The translations under genes and the position numbers were made by a program. A stretch of 15,009 bases of DNA from Alphaproteobacteria bacterium (GTDB lineage: Bacteria; Pseudomonadota; Alphaproteobacteria; UBA6615), in the NCBI GenBank assembly GCA_017643325.1, contig JAEPNS010000041.1:1-15009 (forward strand), written 5' to 3'. The notes beneath the pieces were generated by a model. That model worked only from the letters and a program-made list of their open reading frames with translations. It had not been told where the DNA came from and searched no databases. Each line of letters starts with the position of its first letter. Position 1 is the stretch's first letter. This document shows positions 6,403 through 13,173 of this stretch, one piece after another.

Positions 6403-7667
6403 GCGGCGCGCCGGGCCCGGCGTCCGGTCAGGCGGCCGTCCGCCACGCCGGTGATCTCGGTGTCGATGATGGTTCCCGGCGCGTCGTCTGTATCCGCTAG
6501 CGCCACAAGAGCGAACTGGCCGGTCCGGCCAATGCCCGGCTTCTCGATCAGCACGGACACGTTCGTCCCGACCTGGCCTTCGAGAAACACGCCGAGGCGA
6601 CGGTCGCCCGCGTCTCGCAGCGCCGCCGCGCGGGACTTGATCTCGGACCTGGCGATTTGCGGCATCTTCGACGCCGGCGTGCCGGGCCGCGGGGAATACG
6701 GAAACACGTGCAGATAGGTCAGGCCGCATTCCTCGACGAGCGCGAGCGAGTTGGCGAACATCGCATCCGTCTCTGTCGGGAAGCCCGCGATCAGGTCGGC
6801 GCCGAAGACGGCATCGGGCCGGACCTGCCGGACCGCGTCGCAGAACGCGATGGCCTGCTCGCGTGTGTGGCGGCGCTTCATGCGCTTGAGGATCATGTTG
6901 TCGCCGGCCTGAAGGCTGAGATGCAGGTGCGGCATCAGCCGCGGTTCGCCCGCGATCAGCTGCATTAGGTCGGTGTCGATTTCCGCCACGTCGATCGAAC
7001 TGAGACGCAGGCGCGGCAGTTCCGGGACGGCGGCGAGTAGGCGTCGGACCATTTGCCCGAGCTGCGGACGGCCGGGCAGGTCGGCGCCGTAGGAGGTGAT
7101 GTCGACCCCCGAAAGCACGATCTCGCGGTAGCCGTTGGCGACCAGCGTGCGGACCTGGTCGACGATCTCGCCCATGGGCATGCTGCGCGAGTTGCCGCGG
7201 CCGTAGGGGATGACGCAGAAGGTGCACCGATGGTCGCAGCCGTTCTGGACCTGGATCAGTGCGCGGGTCCGTCCGTCGATCCCCTCGACCAGATGGCCGG
7301 CGGTCTCGCGGACGGTCATGATGTCGTCGACGCGAAACGGCTTTGTATCCAGCGTTCGGAAGGTCTCGGCCTTCATCTTTTCCTGGTTGCCGATCACCGC
7401 GTCGACTTCCGGCATCCGCGCGTAGCGGTCGGGATCGATCTGTGCCGAACAGCCGGTGACGACGATGCGCGCGCCAGGGCGTTCCCGGCGCGCGCGTCGG
7501 ATCGCCTGGCGTGCCTGCCGTTCCGCCTCGGCCGTCACGGCGCAGGTGTTCACGATCACCGCGTCGTTAATGCCTGCGGCGGTGGCGTGGCCGCGTATGA
7601 CCTCTGATTCATACGTGTTCAGCCGACAGCCGAACGTGACGATGTCGAGTTCCGGCCTGTCACTCAT
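6399..7667 (-). CDS. mtaB: tRNA (t6A37) C2-methylthiotransferase MtaB
   Basis: A 422-residue radical-SAM methylthiotransferase that converts N6-threonylcarbamoyladenosine at position 37 of ANN-decoding tRNAs to the 2-methylthio form. The N-terminal UPF0004-type domain supplies cluster cysteines C14 (FGCRLN), C42 (NTCAVT) and C73 (GCSAQ). The radical-SAM cluster motif CDHRCTFC gives C144, C148 and C151. A C-terminal TRAM-like segment starts near residue 365. FGCRLN and NTCAVT favour MtaB over MiaB or RimO. The ATG at 7667 overlaps the dapF stop by 8 nt (ATGAGTGA). An upstream in-frame ATG at 7742 would add 25 residues that only restate dapF in another frame, so it is not used. ftsY follows with a 4-nt overlap. 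Confidence 0.96.
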   Translation of the reverse strand: MSDRPELDIVTFGCRLNTYESEVIRGHATAAGINDAVIVNTCAVTAEAERQARQAIRRARRERPGARIVVTGCSAQIDPDRYARMPEVDAVIGNQEKMKAETFRTLDTKPFRVDDIMTVRETAGHLVEGIDGRTRALIQVQNGCDHRCTFCVIPYGRGNSRSMPMGEIVDQVRTLVANGYREIVLSGVDITSYGADLPGRPQLGQMVRRLLAAVPELPRLRLSSIDVAEIDTDLMQLIAGEPRLMPHLHLSLQAGDNMILKRMKRRHTREQAIAFCDAVRQVRPDAVFGADLIAGFPTETDAMFANSLALVEECGLTYLHVFPYSPRPGTPASKMPQIARSEIKSRAAALRDAGDRRLGVFLEGQVGTNVSVLIEKPGIGRTGQFALVALADTDDAPGTIIDTEITGVADGRLTGRRARRAA

Positions 7668-8505
7668 CGCTCGCCCCGGAGAACATCGCCTCGTCCACGG
7701 TGCCCCGGAAGCTCTCCTCTGCCGGGCCGGACATGACGACATGACCGTCCTCGCGCCACTCGATCAGGAGTTCGCCGCGCTCGACCAGGACGCGCACGGT
7801 CCGACCGGTGAGGCCGCGCCGATGCGCCGCGACACCAGCTGCGCAGGCACCCGAGCCACAGGCCAGCGTCAGCCCGGCGCCGCGTTCCCAGACGCGGAGC
7901 CTGATCGTGTCGGGGCCAACGAGCTGTGCAACGCCGATGTTGGCGCGCTCGGGAAAGATCGGGTCGTGTTCGAGGTCCGGGCCGAGCGTTTCGATCGGGA
8001 TCGCGTCGAGATCGTCGACGAAGAAAACCGCGTGGGGGTTGCCCATGTTCACTGCGACGGGGTCCGACAGGGGGCCGCGCGACAGCGGGATATGGTCGGT
8101 GTCGCATTCGCGTGCCAGCGGGATGTCCTGCCAGTCCGCGCGGGCGGGTCCCATGTCGACCGCATATATCTCCTCGCCGGCGACCGGGCGCCACGCCTCG
8201 AGCAGACCGGCCCGGGACCGGATCTTCAGCGCCTCCGCGCCGCCGTTCATCAGCAGGCGTGCAACGCAGCGCATGGCGTTGCCGCACGCCTCGACCTCTG
8301 CCCCGTCCGCGTTGAAGATACGCACGCCCACATCGGCGTCATCGGCCGGGTCGAGCGCGATCATCTGGTCGAAGCCGATACCCGTGTGGCGATCGGCGAG
8401 CCGGCGCGCGGCCGTCTCTGCGATGGACAATGGACGCACGCGGGCATCGACAATGACCACGTCATTGCCGAGCCCGTGCATTTTTATGAATTCCCGCGCG
8501 GTCAT
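7660..8505 (-). CDS. dapF: Diaminopimelate epimerase DapF
   Basis: A 281-residue cytoplasmic, cofactor-independent epimerase that interconverts LL- and meso-diaminopimelate for lysine and peptidoglycan synthesis. The two catalytic cysteines are visible: C74 in EACGNAMRC and C216 in LACGSGAC. Other family marks are IKMHGLGND at the start, GIGFDQM, NMGNPHAV and WERGAG. Length is typical. The ATG at 8505 fits the family N-terminus, but no good Shine-Dalgarno precedes it, so expression may depend on the upstream regulator transcript 61 bp away or on a leader start not seen here. It heads the tightly overlapping dapF-mtaB-ftsY-EamA run. Confidence 0.97.
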   Translation of the reverse strand: MTAREFIKMHGLGNDVVIVDARVRPLSIAETAARRLADRHTGIGFDQMIALDPADDADVGVRIFNADGAEVEACGNAMRCVARLLMNGGAEALKIRSRAGLLEAWRPVAGEEIYAVDMGPARADWQDIPLARECDTDHIPLSRGPLSDPVAVNMGNPHAVFFVDDLDAIPIETLGPDLEHDPIFPERANIGVAQLVGPDTIRLRVWERGAGLTLACGSGACAAGVAAHRRGLTGRTVRVLVERGELLIEWREDGHVVMSGPAEESFRGTVDEAMFSGASDE

Positions 8506-8566
8506 GGCGGGGATATAGGGCTTCCGCGCCCCTTCCGTCCAGAGCGCAGCAATGCCGGCCGGGTCG

Positions 8567-8947
8567 CTAGTTCCGCGCGAGCGACTTGACGAGTTGAACG
8601 ACCTGCCGGCGCACCCGCGCGTCCGGGATTCGCTGGAACGCCTGATTGAGGTCGAGCACCTGCCGGGCCGAGCGCGCCTCGGCATCGTTGCCCGCACCCG
8701 GGTCCGCGGGTGTCGCGCGCGCGCGGCCGCCCGAAAGCCCCTCGAAGAAGTAGCCGGGGGTCACGTCGAGCACTTCGCAAAGTTGCCAGAGCTTCGAGGC
8801 GCTGATGCGGTTGGCGCCGCTTTCGTACTTCTGAACCTGCTGGAAACTGATCCCGAGCTGTCGCGCGAGCTCCTTTTGCGGCATGCCGCACATTTCTCGG
8901 CGTGAGCGCATGCGTCGGCCCACATGGGTGTCGATTGGATTCGGCAC
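8567..8947 (-). CDS. XRE (Cro/CI)-family helix-turn-helix regulator
   Basis: A 126-residue DNA-binding protein. Residues 6-67 form an HTH_XRE domain: the recognition region includes PQKELARQLGISFQQVQKYE (23-42), then SGANRISASKLWQL and the closing DVTPGYFFEG. This type is common in Alphaproteobacteria. The rest is an Ala/Asp-rich linker and a basic C-terminal helix. The start is GTG at 8947, giving the usual MPNPIDTHVGRR N-terminus, with AGGGGC about ten bases upstream. It sits 61 bp ahead of dapF on the same strand and may be co-transcribed with it. A 6-bp-arm dyad 45-58 bp upstream of its start is a candidate autoregulatory site. Its targets are unknown. Confidence 0.9.
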   Translation of the reverse strand: MPNPIDTHVGRRMRSRREMCGMPQKELARQLGISFQQVQKYESGANRISASKLWQLCEVLDVTPGYFFEGLSGGRARATPADPGAGNDAEARSARQVLDLNQAFQRIPDARVRRQVVQLVKSLARN

Positions 8948-8991
8948 TGCTTAGCTGCCCCTGTTCTTGACGTGCTCTTGTTGTTTTGGGT

Positions 8992-9005
8992 GTGCCGGAC
9001 GGCAC
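8992..9005. promoter_or_regulatory. Inverted repeat upstream of the XRE regulator
   Basis: GTGCCG-GA-CGGCAC, six-base arms around a 2-bp centre, extendable in RNA by one G-U and one G-C pair. It lies 45-58 bp before the GTG start of the XRE gene, a place suited to an operator bound by the regulator itself. Binding is inference only. Confidence 0.35.
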
Positions 9006-9190
9006 GCAGGTTCGTCCTTCATGGTCTCCCAACCCCCGGTCGGTTGCTTCACGAAACCGCCGGGAAAATATTCCAGAGCCGAACCCGTACCAGTGCGTAT
9101 GGCACAACCCCCGCGAGCACACAAGTTCGTAATGCTCGATTTCGATATGATAAATTATCTTCATGGTTACAAATACTTAATGAACTGAAA

Positions 9191-9259
9191 GTTGAGTATT
9201 CAACCAACACGAGTTCCTTACTACATTGTTCCCGAGTGAAATCATTCACATACGTGAAT
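9191..9259. promoter_or_regulatory. Cluster of dyads with 4-bp spacers in the AT-rich island
   Basis: Three inverted repeats share 5-6-bp arms and a 4-bp centre: GTTGA-N4-TCAAC (9191-9204), GTGAA-N4-TTCAC (9236-9249) and ATTCAC-N4-GTGAAT (9244-9259). The last two share the TTCAC arm. They lie 49-117 bp upstream of the candidate ffh -35 box. They may be transcription-factor sites for either divergent unit. Confidence 0.35.
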
Positions 9260-9307
9260 ACCGAGCCTGCCGAGGTCCTTTCGCCGCGCCGCGGCGATTT
9301 CATTCGC

Positions 9308-9336
9308 TTGACCGTTTTTGCCCGTTCGCATAGGTT
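9308..9336 (+). promoter_or_regulatory. Candidate sigma-70-type promoter for the ffh operon
   Basis: TTGACC (9308-9313), a 17-bp spacer and TAGGTT (9331-9336) make a reasonable housekeeping promoter. Transcription would begin near 9343, giving a leader of about 130 nt before the ffh TTG that contains the stem-loops below. Confidence 0.5.
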
Positions 9337-9346
9337 CCGCCCCATT

Positions 9347-9459
9347 CCGCATCGATGGCCGATGCGGCCCGGGCCGAGAGGCCGGGGCTCCGCCAGTCCG
9401 CGAGTTTCGCGCACTGGCGCGTTTGCCGTTGGGCGGTTGGTTCATGGCACGTGTGTGCC
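9347..9459 (+). promoter_or_regulatory. Structured 5' leader of ffh: four tandem stem-loops
   Basis: SL1: CCGCATCG/CGATGCGG, 8 bp, 5-nt loop (9347-9367). SL2: CCCGG(G)CC/GGCCGGG with one bulge and a GAGA tetraloop (9368-9386), directly abutting SL1. SL3: CGCCAGT-C-CGCGA pairs with TCGCG-C-ACTGGCG, 12 bp with a single C-C mismatch and a 3-nt loop (9391-9419). SL4: GGCAC/GTGCC, 5 bp, 4-nt loop (9446-9459), ending 3 nt before the AAGGA of ffh. No T-run follows, so this does not read as an intrinsic terminator. A role in leader stability or ffh translation is inference. Confidence 0.5.
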
Positions 9460-9462
9460 GGA

Positions 9463-9467
9463 AAGGA
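9463..9467 (+). promoter_or_regulatory. Shine-Dalgarno deciding the TTG start of ffh
   Basis: AAGGA lies 8 nt before TTG 9476. The first residues from that TTG (MFETLSERLG) match the usual Ffh N-terminus, and no in-frame ATG or GTG fits better. An out-of-frame ATG-TGA pair (9467-9472) sits between this site and the TTG. Confidence 0.7.
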
Positions 9468-9475
9468 TGTGACGC

Positions 9476-10867
9476 TTGTTCGAGACGCTAAGCGAACGCC
9501 TGGGCGATGTCTTCGACCGCCTGAAGCGACGCGGGTCGCTGTCCGAAGAGGACGTGGCCGCCGCGCTGCGCGAGGTGCGCGTGGCGCTGCTCGAGGCGGA
9601 CGTGGCGCTCCCGGTCGTGCGCGATTTCGTGGCGTCGGTTCAGGAGAAAGCGGTCGGCCAGGAGGTCGTGCGGTCCGTGACGCCTGGCCAGATGGTCGTG
9701 AAGATCGTCCACGACGCCCTCGTCGAGATGCTCGGCGAGACGGCGGTCGAGATCGATCTCAACGCACCGGCACCGGTCGCGATCATGGTCGTCGGCCTGC
9801 AGGGGTCGGGCAAGACAACCTCGACGGCCAAGATCGCACACCATCTGGCCGACAAGCAGAAGAAACGCGTCCTGATGGCTTCGCTCGACGTGCGCCGCCC
9901 GGCGGCGCAGGAGCAGCTCCGTGTGCTCGGGGACCAGATTCTGGTCCCGACACTGGATATCCGCACGGGCGAGATGCCGGTGATGATTGCCAGGCGCGCG
10001 ATGGACCAGGCGCGGCGCGAAGGCTACGACGTTGTCCTCCTCGATACCGCGGGCCGGCTTGCGATCGACGATGCGCTGATGGTCGAGGCGACGGCGATCC
10101 GTGACGCCGCCAAGCCACACGAGACGCTGCTCGTGGCCGACGCGATGACCGGCCAGGACGCGGTCAACACGGCGCAGGCCTTCCACGACCGTGTCGGCAT
10201 CACCGGAATCGTCCTGACCCGCATGGACGGCGACGCGCGCGGCGGCGCGGCGCTCTCGATGCGCGCCGTAACGGGCCAGCCGATCAAGCTGATCGGTGTC
10301 GGCGAGAAAATGGACGAACTGGAGCCGTTCCATCCCGACCGCGTGGCCGGCCGCATCCTCGACATGGGCGACGTGGTCTCGCTCGTCGAACGCGCCAGCG
10401 ATCTTGTCGAGGAAGAAGAGGCCGAGAAGCTCGCGCGCCGGATGGCGAAGGGCGAGTTCGATCTCAACGATCTGCTCGATCAGCTTCGACAGCTCAAGAA
10501 AATGGGCGGCCTTGGGGGTGTGATGTCGATGCTGCCGGGCATCGGCAAGGTCAAGAAGCAGATGGCCGAGCACAATATCGACGACGGCATGATCCGGCGC
10601 CAGGAGGCCATCATCCTGTCGATGACCCCGGCCGAACGGGCGAAACCGGCGCTCGTGAAAGCGTCGCGCAAGAAGCGCATCGCAGCGGGCTCCGGCACGA
10701 CGGTGCAGGAGATCAACAAGCTGCTGAAGCAGTACCAGCAGATGCAGTCGATGATGAAAAAAATGAAGAAGATGGGCGGCAAGATGCCCCCCATGGGCGG
10801 CGGTGGAATGCCCGGCATGGGCGGCGGGATGCCGCCGGGCATGCTGCCCCCGGGCATGGGCCGCTAG
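9476..10867 (+). CDS. ffh: Signal recognition particle protein Ffh
   Basis: A 463-residue SRP54 GTPase. With SRP RNA it binds signal sequences at the ribosome and hands the complex to FtsY. The N domain (about 1-95) is followed by the G domain with G1 GLQGSGKTT (107-115), DVRRPAAQEQL (138-148), G3 DTAGR (190-194), G4 TRMD (248-251) and GVGEKMDELEPF. The M domain (about 325-435) is methionine-rich and contains the RNA-binding region around RRQEAIILSMTPAER to SRKKRIAAGSG. The tail from 430 on is Met/Gly/Pro-rich (GGGMPPGMLPPGMGR at the end). It starts at TTG with a good AAGGA site. It heads the ffh-VOC-rpsP-rimM-trmD-rplS run, and the VOC gene's Shine-Dalgarno overlaps its stop codon. Confidence 0.98.
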   Translation: MFETLSERLGDVFDRLKRRGSLSEEDVAAALREVRVALLEADVALPVVRDFVASVQEKAVGQEVVRSVTPGQMVVKIVHDALVEMLGETAVEIDLNAPAPVAIMVVGLQGSGKTTSTAKIAHHLADKQKKRVLMASLDVRRPAAQEQLRVLGDQILVPTLDIRTGEMPVMIARRAMDQARREGYDVVLLDTAGRLAIDDALMVEATAIRDAAKPHETLLVADAMTGQDAVNTAQAFHDRVGITGIVLTRMDGDARGGAALSMRAVTGQPIKLIGVGEKMDELEPFHPDRVAGRILDMGDVVSLVERASDLVEEEEAEKLARRMAKGEFDLNDLLDQLRQLKKMGGLGGVMSMLPGIGKVKKQMAEHNIDDGMIRRQEAIILSMTPAERAKPALVKASRKKRIAAGSGTTVQEINKLLKQYQQMQSMMKKMKKMGGKMPPMGGGGMPGMGGGMPPGMLPPGMGR

Positions 10868-10877
10868 GAGCGTCGCA

Positions 10878-11258
10878 ATGTTTCACCATGTCTCCATCGG
10901 CGTCTCCGACCTGGACCGCTCGGCGAAATTCTACGACGCCGTGCTCGGCGCGCTCGGACATGAGCGCTACATGGAAAAGGACGGCACCACCTCCTGGAAA
11001 TCGAATGCGGGCGGCGGCGTGTTCTGGATCAACCGGCGCGACGAGCTGACGGTCGTTCCCGACGACGGTCGCCATATCGCGTTTCGGGCGGAATCGAACG
11101 ACGCCGTCGATGCGTTCTACCAGGCGGCCATCGCGGCGGGCGCAAGCGGCGACGGTGCGCCTGGCTTCCGTCCCGAGTACCGCGACACCTATTACGGCGC
11201 CTTCGTGCTTGACCCTGACGGGCACAAGATCGAGGCCGTGCATCTTCCGGCGGCCTGA
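10878..11258 (+). CDS. VOC-family (glyoxalase/dioxygenase-fold) protein
   Basis: A 126-residue single-module VOC protein. The opening MFHHVSIGVSDLDRSAKFYD and the closing GAFVLDPDGHKIEAVHLP are the standard first and last strands of the fold. Likely metal ligands are H4, H66 (GRHIAFRA) and E119 (KIEAVH), as in glyoxalase I-like enzymes. The reaction and substrate cannot be assigned; members include lyases, dioxygenases and antibiotic-binding proteins. The start is decided by AGGAG (10866-10870), which overlaps the ffh TAG and sits 7 nt before ATG 10878; the frame is open farther upstream but only inside ffh. It is 55 bp ahead of rpsP on the same strand. It is an unusual passenger in a ribosome/SRP operon. 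Confidence 0.92.
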   Translation: MFHHVSIGVSDLDRSAKFYDAVLGALGHERYMEKDGTTSWKSNAGGGVFWINRRDELTVVPDDGRHIAFRAESNDAVDAFYQAAIAAGASGDGAPGFRPEYRDTYYGAFVLDPDGHKIEAVHLPAA

Positions 11259-11313
11259 CGCCGGACCCTGACAACCACGAAATAAAGTTTACGAGACAAG
11301 AAGGAAGTAACCC

Positions 11314-11847
11314 ATGGCACTACGTATCCGACTGGCCCGCGGTGGCGCGAAGAAGCGTCCGTTCTACCGCATTGTCGTGGCCGATCAGGCCCGCGCGCGC
11401 GATGGCCGCTTTATCGAGCGTATCGGGCACTACAACCCGATGCTCTCCAAAGACGACCCGAACCGGGTGCAGTTCGACGAGGAGCGCGCCAGGCACTGGA
11501 TCGGCGTCGGCGCAAAGCCGTCCGAGCGCGTCCAGAAATTCTTCGCCAATGCCGGTCTGATGGACGCGCCGGTCGTGCGGGAGCAGACCAAGAAGCACCT
11601 GCCGAAGGCGAAGGCGCAGGAACGTGCCGCAGCCGCGGCGGAAGCCGCTGAAGCTGCCAAGGCGGCGGAGGCCGAGGCCGCGGAGGCACCTGCCGAGGAA
11701 GCGACGGCCGAGGAGGCTCCGGCCGAGGAAGCACCTGCCGAAGAGGCCGCCGCCGAAGAGGCGCCCGCCGAGGAAGCTGCCGCCGAGGAGGCCCCGGCGG
11801 AAGAGGCGGCGTCCGAGGACGGCGACGGCGAAGAAGAGAAGTCCTGA
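11314..11847 (+). CDS. rpsP: 30S ribosomal protein bS16 with long acidic tail
   Basis: Residues 1 to about 82 are a standard bS16 (MALRIRLARGGAKKRPFYRI, ERIGHYNPM, WIGVGAKPSERVQKFF). The protein binds 16S rRNA early in assembly of the small-subunit 5' domain. Total length is 177, roughly twice the core. After a basic linker (TKKHLPKAKAQER) comes an Ala-rich helix-prone segment, then nine AxAEE-like pentapeptides (125-169) and an acidic end (GDGEEEKS). Extended bS16 tails occur in other Alphaproteobacteria; their role is not established. A strong AAGGAAG precedes the ATG by a few bases. rimM follows 20 bp downstream. Confidence 0.97.
   Translation: MALRIRLARGGAKKRPFYRIVVADQARARDGRFIERIGHYNPMLSKDDPNRVQFDEERARHWIGVGAKPSERVQKFFANAGLMDAPVVREQTKKHLPKAKAQERAAAAAEAAEAAKAAEAEAAEAPAEEATAEEAPAEEAPAEEAAAEEAPAEEAAAEEAPAEEAASEDGDGEEEKS
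11686..11820 (+). repeat. Nine tandem 15-bp units encoding A(P/T/A)(A/S)E(E/D)
   Basis: Nine back-to-back pentapeptide codon blocks read APAEE, ATAEE, APAEE, APAEE, AAAEE, APAEE, AAAEE, APAEE, AASED. Third positions differ between units (for example GAGGAA versus GAAGAG), so the amino-acid pattern is more constant than the DNA. Confidence 0.85.
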
Positions 11848-11867
11848 CAGGCTGATGTGGCGAGCCC

Positions 11868-12434
11868 ATGGGCGAAACCGGCCGGGATACGCGCGCGCAG
11901 GTCTGCGTCGGTGTCGTCACCGGGGCCCATGGGCTTCACGGGCTCGTACGGGTGCGTCCGTATACGGAGGTCCCGGAGGACATCAGTGCCTACGGTCCCG
12001 TTTCAACGGGGGACGGAGCACGCTCGTTTGAGCTCGACGTCCGGAACCGGACCGGCAAGGGCCAGGTTCTTGTCCATATCGCGGGCGTGGATGACCGGTC
12101 GGCGGCCGAGGAATTGCGGGGCATGGAACTTTATGTGCCCCGTGACCGCCTGCCGGCCGCGGACGCGGACGAATTCTACCATGCGGACCTGATCGGGCTC
12201 CCCGTGGTTTCGCCGGACGGGAACGCCATCGGCAGCGTCCGCGCGCTCTACGACTTCGGCGGCGGTGACGTGCTGGAGATCGAACAGGCCGCCGGCGGCA
12301 TCGCGACGGTCCCGTTTACCCGCGCGGCGGTTCCCGAAGTCGACCTCGAGACCGGGCGCGTCGTGGTCGATCCGGACCGGCTTCTCCGGCCCGGCAACGA
12401 CAACCGGGAAGGGGCGCTCGACGATGGCGACTGA
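11868..12434 (+). CDS. rimM: Ribosome maturation factor RimM
   Basis: A 188-residue assembly factor that binds the 30S subunit (through uS19) and helps mature the 3' domain of 16S rRNA. The N-terminal domain shows VGVVTGAHGLHGLVRVRPYT (about 14-33). The C-terminal PRC-barrel begins at DEFYHADLIGLPV (about 101) and contains GSVRALYDFGGGDVLEI and VPFTRAAVPEVDLETGRV. Length is typical. ATG 11868 follows the rpsP stop by 20 bp with only a weak Shine-Dalgarno (TGGCGAG). An ATG at 11855 is out of frame. The 3' end overlaps trmD by 11 nt. Confidence 0.96.
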   Translation: MGETGRDTRAQVCVGVVTGAHGLHGLVRVRPYTEVPEDISAYGPVSTGDGARSFELDVRNRTGKGQVLVHIAGVDDRSAAEELRGMELYVPRDRLPAADADEFYHADLIGLPVVSPDGNAIGSVRALYDFGGGDVLEIEQAAGGIATVPFTRAAVPEVDLETGRVVVDPDRLLRPGNDNREGALDDGD

Positions 12435-13173
12435 CGCCGGACCTTGGCAGGCGAGCGTGCTCACGCTCTTTCCGGAGATGTTTCCCGGCCCGCTCGGCAT
12501 GTCGCTCCACGGCCGTGCGCTGGAGCGCGGCATCTGGGGTCTCGATGCCCGCGATATCCGTGCCCATGCGACGGACCGGCACCGGAGTGTTGACGACGAG
12601 CCCTTCGGCGGTGGCCCCGGCATGGTGATGCGGCCGGATGTGGTGGATTCCGCGCTTCATGAGGCCGCGAACGCGGTTGACGGCCCCCGTCCGATCATCT
12701 ATCTCACGCCCCGCGGTCGTCCCCTGGAACAGGCAAGAGTCCGGGACTTGGCGGACGGCCCCGGCGTGATACTGCTTTGTGGCCGTTACGAGGGCGTCGA
12801 CCAGCGTGTGCTGGACGCCTGGGACGTCGAGGAAACAAGCATCGGCGACTATGTTCTCTCCGGAGGGGAGACTGCGGCGATGGTCCTTCTCGACGCCACT
12901 GTGCGGCTGTTGCCCGATGTACTCGGGCAGGCGGATTCGCTGTCGGACGAGAGTTTTGAGCGCGGGCTCCTGGAATACCCGCACTACACGCGGCCGGCGT
13001 GTTGGACAGACCGGCAGGGCAACGATCGTCTGGTGCCCGACGTCCTGACCTCGGGCCATCATGGCCGGGTCGCAGAGTGGCGGAATGAACAGGCGGAAAA
13101 GATTACGCGCGAGCGGCGGCCGGACCTCTGGCGGCAGCTCGCGGAGCAGGATGAAAAAGGACAAGGGCGATGA
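12424..13173 (+). CDS. trmD: tRNA (guanine37-N1)-methyltransferase TrmD
   Basis: A 249-residue SPOUT (trefoil-knot) methyltransferase that makes m1G37 in tRNAs with G36 and so prevents +1 frameshifting. Key motifs are DDEPFGGGPGMVMRPDV (57-73), YLTPRGRPLEQ (93-103), the knot LLCGRYEGVDQR (117-128), TSIGDYVLSGGE (138-149), and YPHYTRPACW to SGHHGRVAEWR near the end. ATG 12424 lies inside the end of rimM (11-nt overlap), giving the expected N-terminus before VLTLFPEMF. Farther upstream the frame only covers rimM. The stop shares ATGA with the rplS start (13170-13173), so the two are likely coupled. Confidence 0.97.
   Translation: MATDAGPWQASVLTLFPEMFPGPLGMSLHGRALERGIWGLDARDIRAHATDRHRSVDDEPFGGGPGMVMRPDVVDSALHEAANAVDGPRPIIYLTPRGRPLEQARVRDLADGPGVILLCGRYEGVDQRVLDAWDVEETSIGDYVLSGGETAAMVLLDATVRLLPDVLGQADSLSDESFERGLLEYPHYTRPACWTDRQGNDRLVPDVLTSGHHGRVAEWRNEQAEKITRERRPDLWRQLAEQDEKGQGR

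Larger units (their letters stand above)
8948..9475. other. 528-bp divergent intergenic region between the XRE regulator and ffh
   Basis: No convincing protein gene lies here; open frames in it lack the codon bias of neighbours. From left to right it holds a GTGCCG/CGGCAC dyad (8992-9005), an AT-rich island (43 G+C of 130 bases over 9131-9260) with several small dyads, a candidate promoter for ffh (9308-9336), and a run of four possible stem-loops (9347-9459) ending at the ffh Shine-Dalgarno. The conserved loop of bacterial SRP RNA is not recognisable, so this is not ffs. Confidence 0.8.

Noticed and set aside
6403..7227. N-terminal extension of FtsY, suggesting a fusion
   Set aside because: The extra residues are mtaB read in another frame. 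The ATGA overlap at 6399-6402 and the typical FtsY N-terminus from 6402 explain the structure.
9049..9414. Minus-strand open frames in the XRE-ffh intergenic region
   Set aside because: They lack the G/C third-position bias, have no recognisable domain or good ribosome site, and cross the AT-rich island.
9300..9475. SRP RNA gene (ffs) upstream of ffh
   Set aside because: The stem-loops raised this idea, but the conserved SRP RNA apical sequence is not found and the structure is a chain of short hairpins, not one long rod.
9444..9491. 15-codon upstream frame (MARVCRKGCDACSRR) overlapping the ffh start
   Set aside because: Its ribosome site is poor and its codons largely coincide with SL4 and the ffh Shine-Dalgarno. 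It could be a leader peptide, but nothing in the sequence demands it.
11411..11939. Minus-strand frames rich in Ser/Ala/Gly opposite the rpsP tail
   Set aside because: They are mirror images of the 15-bp repeat; bS16 on the plus strand is unambiguous.
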